DNA of 64,000 nucleotides, taken from contig CP126191.1 in assembly GCA_030272155.1 (NCBI GenBank), positions 3,432,501-3,496,500 of the forward strand, read 5' to 3'. Within the stretch, counting starts at the first letter, position 1. Every line of letters begins with the position of its first letter. A program made the position numbers and the translations under genes. Shown here in pieces: positions 11,839-23,100 of the stretch. Source of the DNA: Tetradesmus obliquus (taxonomy: Eukaryota > Chlorophyta > Chlorophyceae > Sphaeropleales > Scenedesmaceae). Below the pieces are notes generated by a model, which saw only the letters and a program-made list of their open reading frames with translations, made no database searches and was not told where the DNA came from.

Positions 11839-13523
11839 TGTAAACGCAAGGGTGTGGCGTGTCGGCCCGTTGTCTGTTAGCTGAGAGAGCAAATGTTATG
11901 TTTCTGTTATGCGTGTACATTATTATCGTACAGCGTATGATTGGCAGCAGTGCGTGTGGCGTTTTTGCGTCCATAAACAGTCATGGACGCTGCGCGTTGT
12001 TGGAGAGTAGTTCGGAAATTGACCATGCTTGTAGGCTACTGCTGCGTCAAGTGGTGTTGGCGTATACTCTGCATGTGTACTTCTACAGACAGTGGAGGGA
12101 TTTACGTTGACCATCGTGTGGAATGGCTGGGTTCTGACAAAACCATTGCTGCTGCTGCCGGTAGCCGCGCTAGCCGGCAATGCTGCTTAAATGCTGCTGC
12201 TGGGAGCAGCTTGGTGCTGTTGTCAAGTTTTGTTCAGCTGACGCAGACCAGGGTTGTTGAGTTTGTTGTGCTCCATGCATGTGTTGTGTGGAAGCTGCTG
12301 CAGCACTGCAGTGTGCAGGGTGACCAGCAGGGCTTACTGCTGCCAGACGACGATGCTGACGGTGGTGTCCAATAATGCAGGTTTGTTACGGTTCCATGAA
12401 GAGTTTTACTTGTCGACTTGCTGACTAGGCAGAGCAAGTGGTGCCTGTTAGGCCATTCGCGGCATATCAGCTCAATGGTTTCTTGTCATTCTATGTACTT
12501 GTTGTTGGTGTCAGTGACTGCAAGCCAAACACTGCAGCTGCAGTGCTTGAGCGTGCCACAGCTGCTTGCTCACCATGTCCAGCAACATTTGCTCCGCAAG
12601 AGTTGCCGAGCAGCTGGGTCTCATACATAAGGCACCAGATACAGTGGTGCTGTTACTTAGGGTTGCAAGTGTTCCTGTTTGTGCATTGTTGTTGCCTCCT
12701 GTTGAGTGGCGCCGCACAAGGCTGAGGAAGTTGATAGGGCACCTGACAAGCTTCCTAGCAGGCCTGCGTGCCGTCCGGTGTTTGTAACATCCCTGTCACA
12801 GTGCTTGTTGAGCGGGTCAGGCTGCAGTTGTCAGGTTGCCATGGGTCTTTGTCACTGCGTGCTTGTTGTCACTGAGGCCACTGGATGCATCGGACGCAGG
12901 GTGGCTGTTGACAGAGAAAGATCTCTAGAGTTTGCATATGGCTGTGTTTTGCTAGAGGTTCTGCTCTCAAGCACGACTTTCTTGGCCGGCCACGCACCAC
13001 CACGCCTGGTGTTTGACAAGCTGCCGTGTCTGCGGTCTGGCATATGCCTGCACAGTTTATGCGGCAGCTTGGGGCTTGTGTCACCCCGTGTTTGCCTGTA
13101 CAGAAACGTGCTTTGGGAGTTTCATGGACGGCCTGCCAGGCCGCTCACTGAGCCATCCGTGTGTGATGTGTGTGTCTTGTGGTGGCTTCTGCCTTTGTAC
13201 TCAACGCTCGAAGATGAGGCATGCGCTGGGCAACCAGGCAGTGCAGTGTGCGGCTGTGTGACATCAACATGCCTATGCAGTGCAACTTCTGGAAGTGCTG
13301 CTGCTGCAGCTGCAGTTCTGTTACCATGGTGTAACAAATGAGCGTGCATGCTATTGTTTTAAGGGGGTTATTCAGAGACGGAAATAAAAATGAAACGCGG
13401 CGGTTGACATGGTTCCCAGCATGTGTTGCGCAAGCAGACCGCACCAATATTTTTTATAAAAAATTCTGGATGCAATAGAGCAACGTTGTGTTTTGGCCTT
13501 CCTGGAAGCCAGACTGCCTCCCT

Positions 13524-13565
13524 CCCCCCCCCCCCCCCCCCACCCCCACCCCCACCCCCCACCCT
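13524..13565. repeat. Long polyC/CCCCCA tract
   Basis: About 20 consecutive C residues followed by repeats of CCCCCA. The complementary strand is G-rich and could form G-quadruplexes. Confidence 0.9.
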
Positions 13566-13573
13566 CCACCCGT

Positions 13574-13574
13574 C

Positions 13575-13609
<35 letters not shown>

Positions 13610-13611
13610 GC
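13574..13611. repeat. CTG triplet run
   Basis: About 12 uninterrupted CTG units directly after the polyC tract, in intergenic DNA. Confidence 0.9.
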
Positions 13612-15296
13612 TGCTGTTGTTGAGCTGCTGGCTGCTGCTGCAAGGCCGTGTTCCCAGTGCGGTACACTAAATCGCAGCGGTTTTCTCGTTTTACTCACCA
13701 TGCTCACGGCTAGATGTGTTGCATTGGTGCGTTGCGAACGCAGCCTGGCGCGAGTTGCATTTGCTCAGGCAGTCCGTGTGCGTTCAAGGTTCCGGCTGTG
13801 TGGCAGATTTCTCCGCGCATAGCAGACCATATTGACTGCAGAACGCCGTACGTAGGTCATACAACGTGTGTATGCGTGGCATTTCTGCTGCAGGTAAGGC
13901 TTTATAGGAGTCTAAAGGCTCACATCGACGGGTCCAACGGCTCACGTGAGTGTGGTGTGCACACCACATCGACGGGGTCGAAACCCTGACAATGGGTGTT
14001 CCTCCTGTTAATGCGCAAGATCAGCGGCGCTTAATGCATTATAAAAGTTGCTCAGTGTGCGCAGGAGCGTAGGGAGGGCATGCTGCGCAGCAGTGGGGTC
14101 GCGCAAAGCGCGGATACGGAAGGTACAGCCTCGACAGATCGATATCAAGGTGTTTGGAACCGTCAGCACTGTTGCACTGTAAATTTATGAAGCATAGCTG
14201 CGACTTGATGCATGGCAGGCCCTGCTCTGGTAGCTTCCTGCCCTGCTGATCTGCACAGCTGTGCACAGCTGCTGCAGCAGCACACCTGTCACAGTTGCCC
14301 TCGGCAATTTGAGCCACAGTAGGTAGCTGGTGGTTGCATGGGTACTGGTGTTTTGCTGGAAATACATGGTAGTGACCCAGCGGTTACGCACAGGGCGGTA
14401 CCTCGCTTTGGTCTACAATACCCACTTTTGACTCTTGCTGTTGGTCGGGCCAGGCCAGGGCCCAGCGCGCCACGAACCCTGAGCTGCGAGAACTCATCTA
14501 ACGTGCAAATCAACCGGCGGCTTATGACGTCTGCTGCTCATGACACTGCTGTTTAGATACTACGTGCATGCGTTTGCGGCACAATGCCACAAAGCTGCCG
14601 CCGCAGGAATTCAATTTTTTGTCTCAGCCGTCGTGCTTATTTACAGATCGACTGGGTACATCAGACTATAGCATTGCCTGGCGCAATGCTTGCAGGCAGC
14701 TTAGCGCGCGCAATGCACCCAAGTTGGTGGAAGAAGATTACAATCACCGCCATCACCATGCCAGTGGCGGGGTCACTTGCAATCAGCGCACACAACAGGA
14801 AGGCACGAGCCACGAATCAGCGCTCAGGAGCAGCACACAGATCACGAAGGCAGCATGCATCTGCTGCCGCAGATGGTCTCTCAAACAGTGGCACGCAGCT
14901 CTTCATCAAAGAGTTTAGCAATGTATGTGCACAGCTAGCTAGCTTTACGGGCCCATGATGTATGGTGCTCTTTCAACATGATTGTGTTGCTGTCTCAGCA
15001 ACAGGTAAACACGTGTGATTGAACTGGACGGCAGCAGCAGCAGCTGCTGCTGCAGTGTCACAACATTGGTTTAGGTTGACGTCTGCTGGTTTGCATCAGC
15101 GGCGAGTGCAGATGCCTAACACAGACGCGTGCAACGATGACCATCAACAAGTCGCCGCAATGCAACATAGCTATGATCAGCTCGCCCCCCACACACCAAT
15201 AACTAGGCATTACTACACATGCAGGCGTCTTTTGGGGCCTGCATAGTACTGTCAGCTGCCGCCACCCGGGGTTCATCAGCTCCAGCTGTCAGGTGT

Positions 15297-15298
<2 letters not shown>

Positions 15299-15328
<30 letters not shown>

Positions 15329-15329
15329 G
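15299..15329. repeat. CTG triplet run 3' of UGD
   Basis: About ten CTG units just beyond the UGD stop codon, so in its 3' untranslated region or flank. Confidence 0.85.
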
Positions 15330-15350
15330 GTGCGCTGCTATTTCAGCAGC

Positions 15351-17419
15351 TCAGTAGCTCTTCTGCAGGAAAGGGTCTGCAGGGCAGGCAGCAGGGGCAG
15401 CAAACACGCACATGTTTGTGGCTTGCATATACCTGGCCAGGATCGGCGTGAAAGCACAAACGCCAGCCTGTGCCACTGCATCAGGGGCACAGGTGCTGGC
15501 CTGAGACATCACAATGCATGACAGCACGTTGTAACATTCACGTAACGCCCGATGAGTCTCACCCAGGGGCTTGCCCAGCGCGTACACGATGAAGCCGATG
15601 CTGCGCAGCGCCTCGTGGTCCAGCACGTTGCGGCCATCAAAGATGAAGGCAGGCTTGACCATGCTGTCATACAACCGCTGGTAGTCATAGCCCTGCAGCG
15701 GCAGCAGCAGCAGCGGCAGCAGCAGCAGCAGCAACTTGAGTACGCATCCAACACACCGCAGGTCCAAACGTGACATCTTCAGCACAGCTGGCTTCAGCAG
15801 TGTTGCTTCAGAATGTTGAAGCAAGGCAAGGCAGGTCGACCTTGCCAGCAGCCTGCAGCCCAATCAGTCCAGCTGCAGGAAAGTTCTGCTGAAGAAATTC
15901 AAAGCTCTCACAACCCGCCCACCTTGAACTCGTCCCACTCTGTCAGCACGCAGATGGCGTGTGCGCCCTCAGCGCAGGCGTAGGGGTCTGCCACCACCTG
16001 AACGTTCTCCGTAATGTGGCGCTCGCTCTTGCCCCAGCCGTGCGGCCTGTCCCACTCAAACTTGGGCGCTGACAGGTCCCGGAAGACCTGGCGCAGGGCG
16101 ACGGTGCAGAAAGCATGCAGGAGGCATAATGGCTTGCGACAACAACAAAATGCATACGGTTGAGCAAGCACAGCACATGCTCAGGTGTGCATTGGCCGCC
16201 AGCTCCTCTGCGCTCGCTGTTCAACACACTGCACTGGAGTGCTGCCTGACCTCCGAGCAAGCAGAATCACAAGCTGCCAGATGGCATCAACTGCAAAGTG
16301 TCCAGTGTAGCACAATGACAAACGCCCTCTATGTGTATGTGCTGTGATCAGTGAGTGACCGGCACAACTCTACGCCCCCCAGCCAGCCGCACGCACCTGC
16401 ACAGGCGTCACTTTGGGGTCATACACCACGCACTTGGCACCATCTGCCAGCAGCCCCCTGCACACGTCAATGGCTGGCGTCTCGCGCGTGTCCCCGGTGT
16501 CTTTCTTGAATGCAAAGCCGAAGATGGCCAGGCGCTTGCGCGCCACGGTGTTGAACATGGCGCTGATCACGCGCTCCATAAAGCGCTGCTTCTGGTAGTC
16601 GTTCATGGTCACCACCTGCAGCAGGGGCGCGAGGCAGGAGCTCGGGAGTTATAAGCATGGCGTGGCGTGCCTATGAAAGTGGCATGTGCGGCGTGGGATG
16701 TGAGCTGGAGTCTGTGCACCACGGCGCTGGTCTCACAAGAGCACGCGCCATAGCTCAGAGCCATGGCTGGTGTCAGCTTACAGCCCCTGCTATACGCCCA
16801 TGGCAGATGTGCTGAGCGTCCAAACGCTTTTAGATTTGCGTCCCCATGCCGCTGGTGGTGTACAACACATCCATGCACAGCACACACAAAACATATAGTT
16901 ACGGCAGTAACACTCAATCACACCAACCGCAGCCTGCCCCCAGCTTGCCTGCATGCAGAATGCACATCAAACACCACCAGCTGCACCGCTCACCTTCATC
17001 CAGGAGTCCGCCACCTGCTTGAGCCCCAGCTGAAACATCCACAGCAGCTTCAATGACAAGCAACCATCCTGACGTCCTCTTACCTTGTCTGTGCCCCATG
17101 CAGCTAGGTGTACATACACGATGACCGTAACACCCATTCACAGCAACACCACCCGCACCCTCACCTTCATCCAGTAGTCTGCCACCTCTTTGAGCCCCAC
17201 GCCCTCACACACGTAGCACAGGTTGAGGATGTCCTTCTGGAAGCAGCTGCCGCCAAAGCCCACGCTGGCATTCATGAACTTGCTGCCAATGCGGCTGTCC
17301 ATGCCGATCGCGCGCGCGACCTGCTGCACGTCAGCGCCGGTGGCCTCGCAGAGTGCACTGATGGAGTTGATGCTGCTGATGCGCTGCGCGAGCATGGCAT
17401 TGGCTGTCGGAGCATTGAC

Positions 17420-17460
<41 letters not shown>

Positions 17461-19829
17461 CGCAGGGGCATATGTCAGTTTTAAGCAAGCAGAATTGCTG
17501 CAGGAGGGGTTCAACAGGAGACACAGCCGCAAAACTGCACGAATGCATTGCAGGGTGATTCAAGGCAGAAGCAGCAGCCTTCAACACAGCAGCAACAACA
17601 CCATGAACAAAATATTTGAGTGGCTGCTTACCTGTGAGCTTGGCCAGTTCAGCGCTCCACAGGTTGGTGGTGAGAATCCGTTCCTGGGGGATCCAGTGCG
17701 CATACACCCAGGCCAGCTGCTTGATGGCTGCCTGGCCCGCCTCGCTGTCACCGCCGCCAATCAGCACCCGGTCAGGCATGCGCAGGTCTGTGGCGGTTTT
17801 CGCAGGCAGCAGATGGGAGGCGCAGCAGAGGGCGCAGGCGAGGCGGTGGTTCACACACAGTGTGTTATATGTTGTGTCGAACAGCACTGCGTTAAGAACG
17901 TTTTGGAGGCATGCCGTGGGTCTTGGGAAGCTGCAGGTCACAGCTAATGGCCGCAACAAGGTAATGCCGTCATCACGCTGCCATGCAAGAGGAGTGGTGT
18001 GCCAACAGCACAAGCAAGTACACCTCTGGCTGCGTGACAGCACGGGCAGTGGCGCCTCTATGCTCCTCACCCTCAATGGCAGTGCCCTCCGCCAGGAACT
18101 CGGGGTTGCTCAGGATCTCAAATGTGACGGACGGGTCAGTGCAGTTGCGCTTCAGGACCTGCAAACGGCAACACACAATGCAGAGCAGTGTGTTGCACAC
18201 CTACAAAGTGACTCTACATCTACTTTATTTAAACTGTGCAGCAGAAATTATGCAAGTTGGCTGGCACACAGCGGCTTTGAACACCTCATTCTACAGCACT
18301 ATGCAAATTGCTGCACCCCGCACCTTGCTGATGGCCTCTGCTGTCTTGACTGGCACGGTTGACTTCTCCACCACAATCTTAGGCGTGGTCGCCACAGCAG
18401 CAATCATGCGCGCAGCACCCTCCCAGTAGGTGAGGTCTGCTGCCTTGCCTGCACCGATGCCTGATGTCTTGGTGGGCGTGTTCACACTGCAGGTCAGCAG
18501 CCGGTGCAGCAAGGTGAGCAGAGGCACACATGCATGACCAGCAGCTTGCGCATTCAGCTGCAACAGGGCAGCTTCATCACCACAGGTGGTTTCCCTGCCC
18601 TGGTGACTTCACGTTGTAGAGCAACAAAAAAGGTATGATTGTTAGTCAGACAGTGCTGTGTATATGCGCACCTGACGAAGATCATGTCAGCCTCTGCCAG
18701 GTGCTTGGTGGTGTCACTTGAGAAGAACAGGTTGCGGCCCCTGCACTGCCGCACCACCTCCTCAAGGCCAGGCTCATAGATGGGCAGCTGCTCGCTGTTC
18801 CAGGCCTAAATGAAAGCAAAGCAGTGGTTGGCAGGTGAGGCAGCAGGTGAGGCAGGACAGCAGGTGCACCTGTATGAGCATCAACAGCTAAGCGCCGAGC
18901 GCCTGGTGAATGTGTTGTTTGAACGCTTGAGCACATACCATGAGCGTGCGTAGTTGCAATGAGAGCTTGCTGCAATGAGAGCTTGCTGCTTGTAAGGTGT
19001 GCAAGGTGCTGAGTGAATGGCTTTGCTGGCGGCCAGGGGTGTGAGCCAGGCAGAGGGCGATGCAAACTGCAGATAACTGGGCTACAGCAGCTCACAGAGG
19101 CTGCTGTAAAGCACCCTAATTAGCTCTATGCAAGGCTCACAGCTGTTGCATAGTGTAATGGGTGCAGCTTAGTGGAGCTGAATGCAGCTGCTGCCGCCTT
19201 GATGTTCAAAGTGTCAGGCTGTCGCAACAGCAGCCAGCAATTGCTGCTCACCTCGATGCGCTCCTCATTGATGTCCAGCACCACAACTTCAATGTCAGGG
19301 CAATTAAGAGCAATCATGCTCATTGTGGGCCTGCAGCAATGCACAACAGGAGCAGCAGGATGGGTGATGAGGGGTCAGTATGATGGTGCAGGCAGTGTTG
19401 CACCTGGCTACAGGCTAGCCTGAAGCGCCCTGACAAGCAGGCATCGGCGCAGGCGCAGCAGGCAGCTCGTTATTTGGTGAAAGGTGACTTAATAACATCA
19501 GTAGAAACGAATCGAGGCACTCATCGGATTGATGCATGCTGCCATCTGCATTAGACTCGTGGGCTGCAGGAAGTGGGTTGGTGGCAGTTGGTGCCTCGCT
19601 CACGAGCGAAGACACCCAAGAGTGCTGAAACAGTACATACGCATGAAGCTAGAAAAAATAAGTTATAATGTAGTGTGTTCAAAAGCCTCGCGTGCTAAAA
19701 AGAACATCAGCGTCAGGGCCACGCTGCTGCTGCCGCTGCTTGCGTAGCTATGGCATTCCAGAAAACCAAATTAGCATACCCTCCAACATATCCGGCTCCA
19801 ATACATGCAATTTTGTAGCTAGGCGCCAT
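15351..19829 (-). CDS. UGD: UDP-glucose 6-dehydrogenase
   Basis: Eleven exons on the minus strand in phase: 19829-19780, 19330-19252, 18805-18672, 18486-18324, 18158-18071, 17787-17632, 17403-17165, 16615-16397, 16087-15923, 15692-15563, 15376-15351; 482 residues, the usual plant length. It oxidises UDP-glucose to UDP-glucuronate with two NAD+, in the cytosol, feeding wall and glycan synthesis. The 50-nt first exon encodes [17 protein letters not shown], the NAD-binding GxGYVG motif. Then come [42 protein letters not shown], catalytic Cys277 in [27 protein letters not shown] and [11 protein letters not shown]. The last exon is 26 nt and ends DPFLQKSY. All junctions fall in agreement with the known protein. 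The intron after exon 7 holds a degenerate copy of that exon's 3' end. The gene is head to head with KBL. Confidence 0.96.
16988..17027 (-). pseudogene. Degenerate copy of UGD exon 7 end plus donor
   Basis: On the minus strand this reads [12 protein letters not shown] followed by GTGAGC. The true end of exon 7 at 17165 reads [12 protein letters not shown] followed by GTGAGG. The copy lies within intron 7, about 170 bp downstream of the real donor in the gene's sense. Confidence 0.75.
17424..17459. repeat. CAG/CTG run in UGD intron 6
   Basis: About 12 CAG units on the plus strand, lying in the intron shortly upstream (gene sense) of the exon 7 acceptor. Confidence 0.85.
18952..18985. repeat. 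17-bp tandem duplication in UGD intron 2
   Basis: GCAATGAGAGCTTGCT-type sequence twice in direct tandem. Confidence 0.7.
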
Positions 19830-20186
19830 ACTGTCGCTTGTGCGCGCTGCGTGGAGGTGCTGTGCAATTGGAAGCTAGATGCAGCCTCAACGTCTAATGC
19901 AAAATCAGCTTCAACCACTTAGAGCTGCATCAAGACTAATGGTTAGGCTTTTTACTGCTACCTGGACGCGGGTTACGACTTTAACGTTTGTCACATGTCA
20001 CGCAAACTTTCGGACGAAGAGGCTGTACGAAGCACGATCCAAAGCGCCAGATGTATAGTTCAAGTGCATGCGTACTCTAAAGAGCTCAGGAGCAACTGAT
20101 CAAGCTAGCCGTGCAGAGTGTGTCTTACACCTGCTTGCTGGTGGTGACACAGCATCTTTTCCGAGACATCGCACGCAAAATTTGCC
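19830..20186. promoter_or_regulatory. Shared divergent promoter region UGD/KBL
   Basis: 357 bp separate the start codons of two oppositely oriented genes, so both 5' untranslated regions and core promoters must lie here. It is relatively AT-rich. I see no motif I would name with confidence. Confidence 0.6.
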
Positions 20187-23100
20187 ATGGCTCGGCTCTT
20201 GCTAGCCAAAGTCGTTGATGTGGCTAATCTGCAGCATTTTGTAGGCGCGCAGCAGTTGCTACAGCTGCGCAGCTTCACAACAAGCCTTGCTGCTGCACAG
20301 GATGCGCTGGTCTTGAAAGCCAGGCAGCAACTAGAGGAGATTAGGTCAGCTGGCACTTTCAAGGTTGAGAGGCAAATAACTACACCCCAGGAGGCTTCTG
20401 TGGGAGTGCTGGATGTGGCACAGCCGGTGCTGAACTTCTGTGAGTACCTCGTGGCAGCATTTACCACAGCAGTCAGTTCATGCATGGCAGTTGTTGGGCC
20501 CACAAACATGCCAGGGTCAGGAAGAGAAGCGGATAAACGTGCCAGTGCATGTGTTGTATTGCTCCAAGGCAGGGCAGACTTTTAGCAGTGTGCATGTCTG
20601 CAGCAGATGATGGTGACGTGCTGCATTCAGACACCCCAGTACACATAGCATCGTCAGCAACAGCAACAGCAACAGAAGGCGCCCTGGGCGCATGCCTCAT
20701 CTGCTGGGCTCCACACATAAAGCTGATCACTTGCACAGCCTTCATCCGTCCTCACTCATCACCCTCCCTCACTCTGCCGTGTTGAATTCCCTGCACTCCG
20801 CCATGCATGCCTGCAGGCGCCAACAACTACCTCGGCCTTTCCAACCACCCCGTGGTGGTGGCAGCAGCGCGCAAAGCGCTGGACAGCCACGGCTATGGGC
20901 TCTCCTCGGTGCGCTTCATCTGCGGCACGCAGGACCTGCACAAGCAACTGGAGGCGCGCATCAGCGCCTTCCACGGCACAGAAGACACCATCCTGTACCC
21001 CAGCTGCTTCGACGCAAACGCAGGTGCAAAGCCAGCACATGAAAACAACTTGCAGTGTGGTGGCAGCAGCAGCTGCGCTGGTCACCTGATAGTTGTTAGA
21101 AGTGGCTGCGCTGCCGGCGTCAAAGGCAAAGCAGCTGCTGCTGCCAGCAGCATGAGCAGCTCATGTCGCATGTATCCCGCGGAATGTTGCCGAGTGTGGG
21201 TGGCGTGAGCAGCAGCAGCGGATGACGCGAGAGGCAGCAGTGCCGTATGCACACATGGCCGGCGTGCTAGCTGACATGGAGAAGCCCCCAAGCCCACGCT
21301 GCTACTCAACCCCCGGCCTTGCTGCACGTCATGCAACACGCACGGAATCTTGCGTCACGGTTACGACCAGGGTGCTCCTGCTGCTGCTGCTGTGCTTGCT
21401 GCAGGCCTGTTTGAGGCCCTGTTAGGCCCAGAGGACGCCGTCATATCTGATGAGCTCAACCACGCCTCAATTATCGATGGCATTCGGCTCTGCAAGGCCA
21501 AGCGCTACAGGTGAGAGCAGCAAAGGCGCCCAGCAATGCAGCTGCAGTCCAGCCACAGCTGCCGCCAGGTCGATCTATACATCAGCATTCTCATCTGCCG
21601 CTTGCAGGCCTTTGGCAGTTCCCCTTCTGTGCAAACATCTGGCGCTGCCACAGCACCTTGCAGCACAGTGCAGGTTGCCCTCACCGGACAACGGGCAGCG
21701 TGCAGTGTCGTGGTGCATGTCATGCAGCATGTCACGTGAAGCGTGACACAGTGCCAAACGTATGCTGTCGGCGTGTTTGCTTGTGCGTGGTGTTGGCTGC
21801 TGCTCACGGACACTCTCCAGACACAGGCACAAGCAAATGGGCCTGATTGACCTGCACCTCATGACCATGGAGGCGGAGGATGCTGGACTCATGTGTCCTC
21901 CAAGGATGCAGAGCATTCTTAAACTGCTGGTGCTGCCTGCTGCTGCCGCCGCTGCAGGTACAAGCACACGGACCTGATTGAGCACAAGATCATGAAACCA
22001 AGCAGTTGAGGCTTGATTCAAAAAAATTGCATTATTGATTGCTGGTGCTGTGCTGCCGCTGCAGGTACAAGCACATGGACCTGATTGACCTTGAGCACAA
22101 GATCATGGAGGCAGAAGATGCGGGCGCAAAAGTGAAGCTTATTGCAACAGATGGCGTCTTCTCCATGGACGGCGACGTGAGTCTGCTGCAGCGCATACAT
22201 AGCATGCGGCTGGAGCGGCAGCGGTTGCGCGCAGCATCTGGGAACACTTGCACAAAAGGCAGTTGTTTTAAGATGTTGCGTGTGCGGTGGTGGATGCGCC
22301 GGTGGATGCGCCACATCGTCTTTCTGGGACTGTTGCGCACTGCCTTGCGCAGCAACCAAGTGCGCGTGCAGCCCTTGAACTTGCCCGGCAGTCTGCCTGC
22401 CTGCACCACCTTTGCTCCCATCCTACCTCGTGGTCTTGGCAGATTGCGCCCATTGGTTACATTGTGGCGCTGGCACACCACCACCACACACTGCCTTCCG
22501 CTGCACCCGTGTCCGCATGCACTTTCAAACTGCTTCCATGCCGCTGCTCCCCTTCTCCTGCAGATTGCTCCTATTGGCGACATCGTGGCACTGGCGCACC
22601 ACCACGACGCGCAAGTGTTCAGTGACGAGTGCCACGCCACTGGCTTTGTGGGGGCCACGGGCCGCGGCACAGATGAGGCTTGCAACGTGCCTGGGCAGGT
22701 GGACATCATCAACTCCACACTGGGCAAGGCACTGGGCGGTGGCACAGGTGCGGCGCTGTGTCACGTAATCTAATCTTCAAAGCAGCGGTAGGTTTTTAAA
22801 GATTTGTGCAAGCACGGCCTGTGCCTTGTCAGCTGGGTGGTGTTTGGTTTTCTGATGGCAAGCGCTGCCGGCTGCAATCATGGCTGCTGCCTATCAATGG
22901 TGTGTTTTGTTTGAGTGTCGCTGGCTGGACTGCCACTTAGCAGTCACATGTTGCTAATTGTCGCGTGCCGCATGCGCCACATCCACCACGTGCATTGTGC
23001 GACTCCCATCATGGTGCTGCGCAGGCGGCTCCACCACCGGCAAGGCTGACATCATCGCCCGCCTGCCGCACGCTCCGCATCCCTTCAATTACCTCACCGT

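Larger units (their letters stand above)
11839..15350. other. Gene-poor 3.5 kb with simple repeats
   Basis: No protein I recognise. Open frames at 12706-13341 (+) and 14584-14958 (+) have no supporting family or splice context. The latter contains a mildly membrane-like stretch (ALPGAMLAGSLARAM), which I note but do not call. Contains the polyC and CTG tracts listed separately. The right part is the 3' flank of the minus-strand UGD gene. Confidence 0.5.

Noticed and set aside
12706-13341. 211-residue plus-strand open frame
   Set aside because: Biased Cys/Val/Leu composition, no motif, no splice-linked neighbour exons.
13900-13990. tRNA-like or hairpin sequence with CACATCGACGG repeats
   Set aside because: Does not fold into a cloverleaf by eye and lacks the conserved A- and B-box bases.
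14584-14958. 124-residue plus-strand frame with a membrane-like stretch
   Set aside because: No recognisable family and no exon context; kept only as a note in the intergenic entry.
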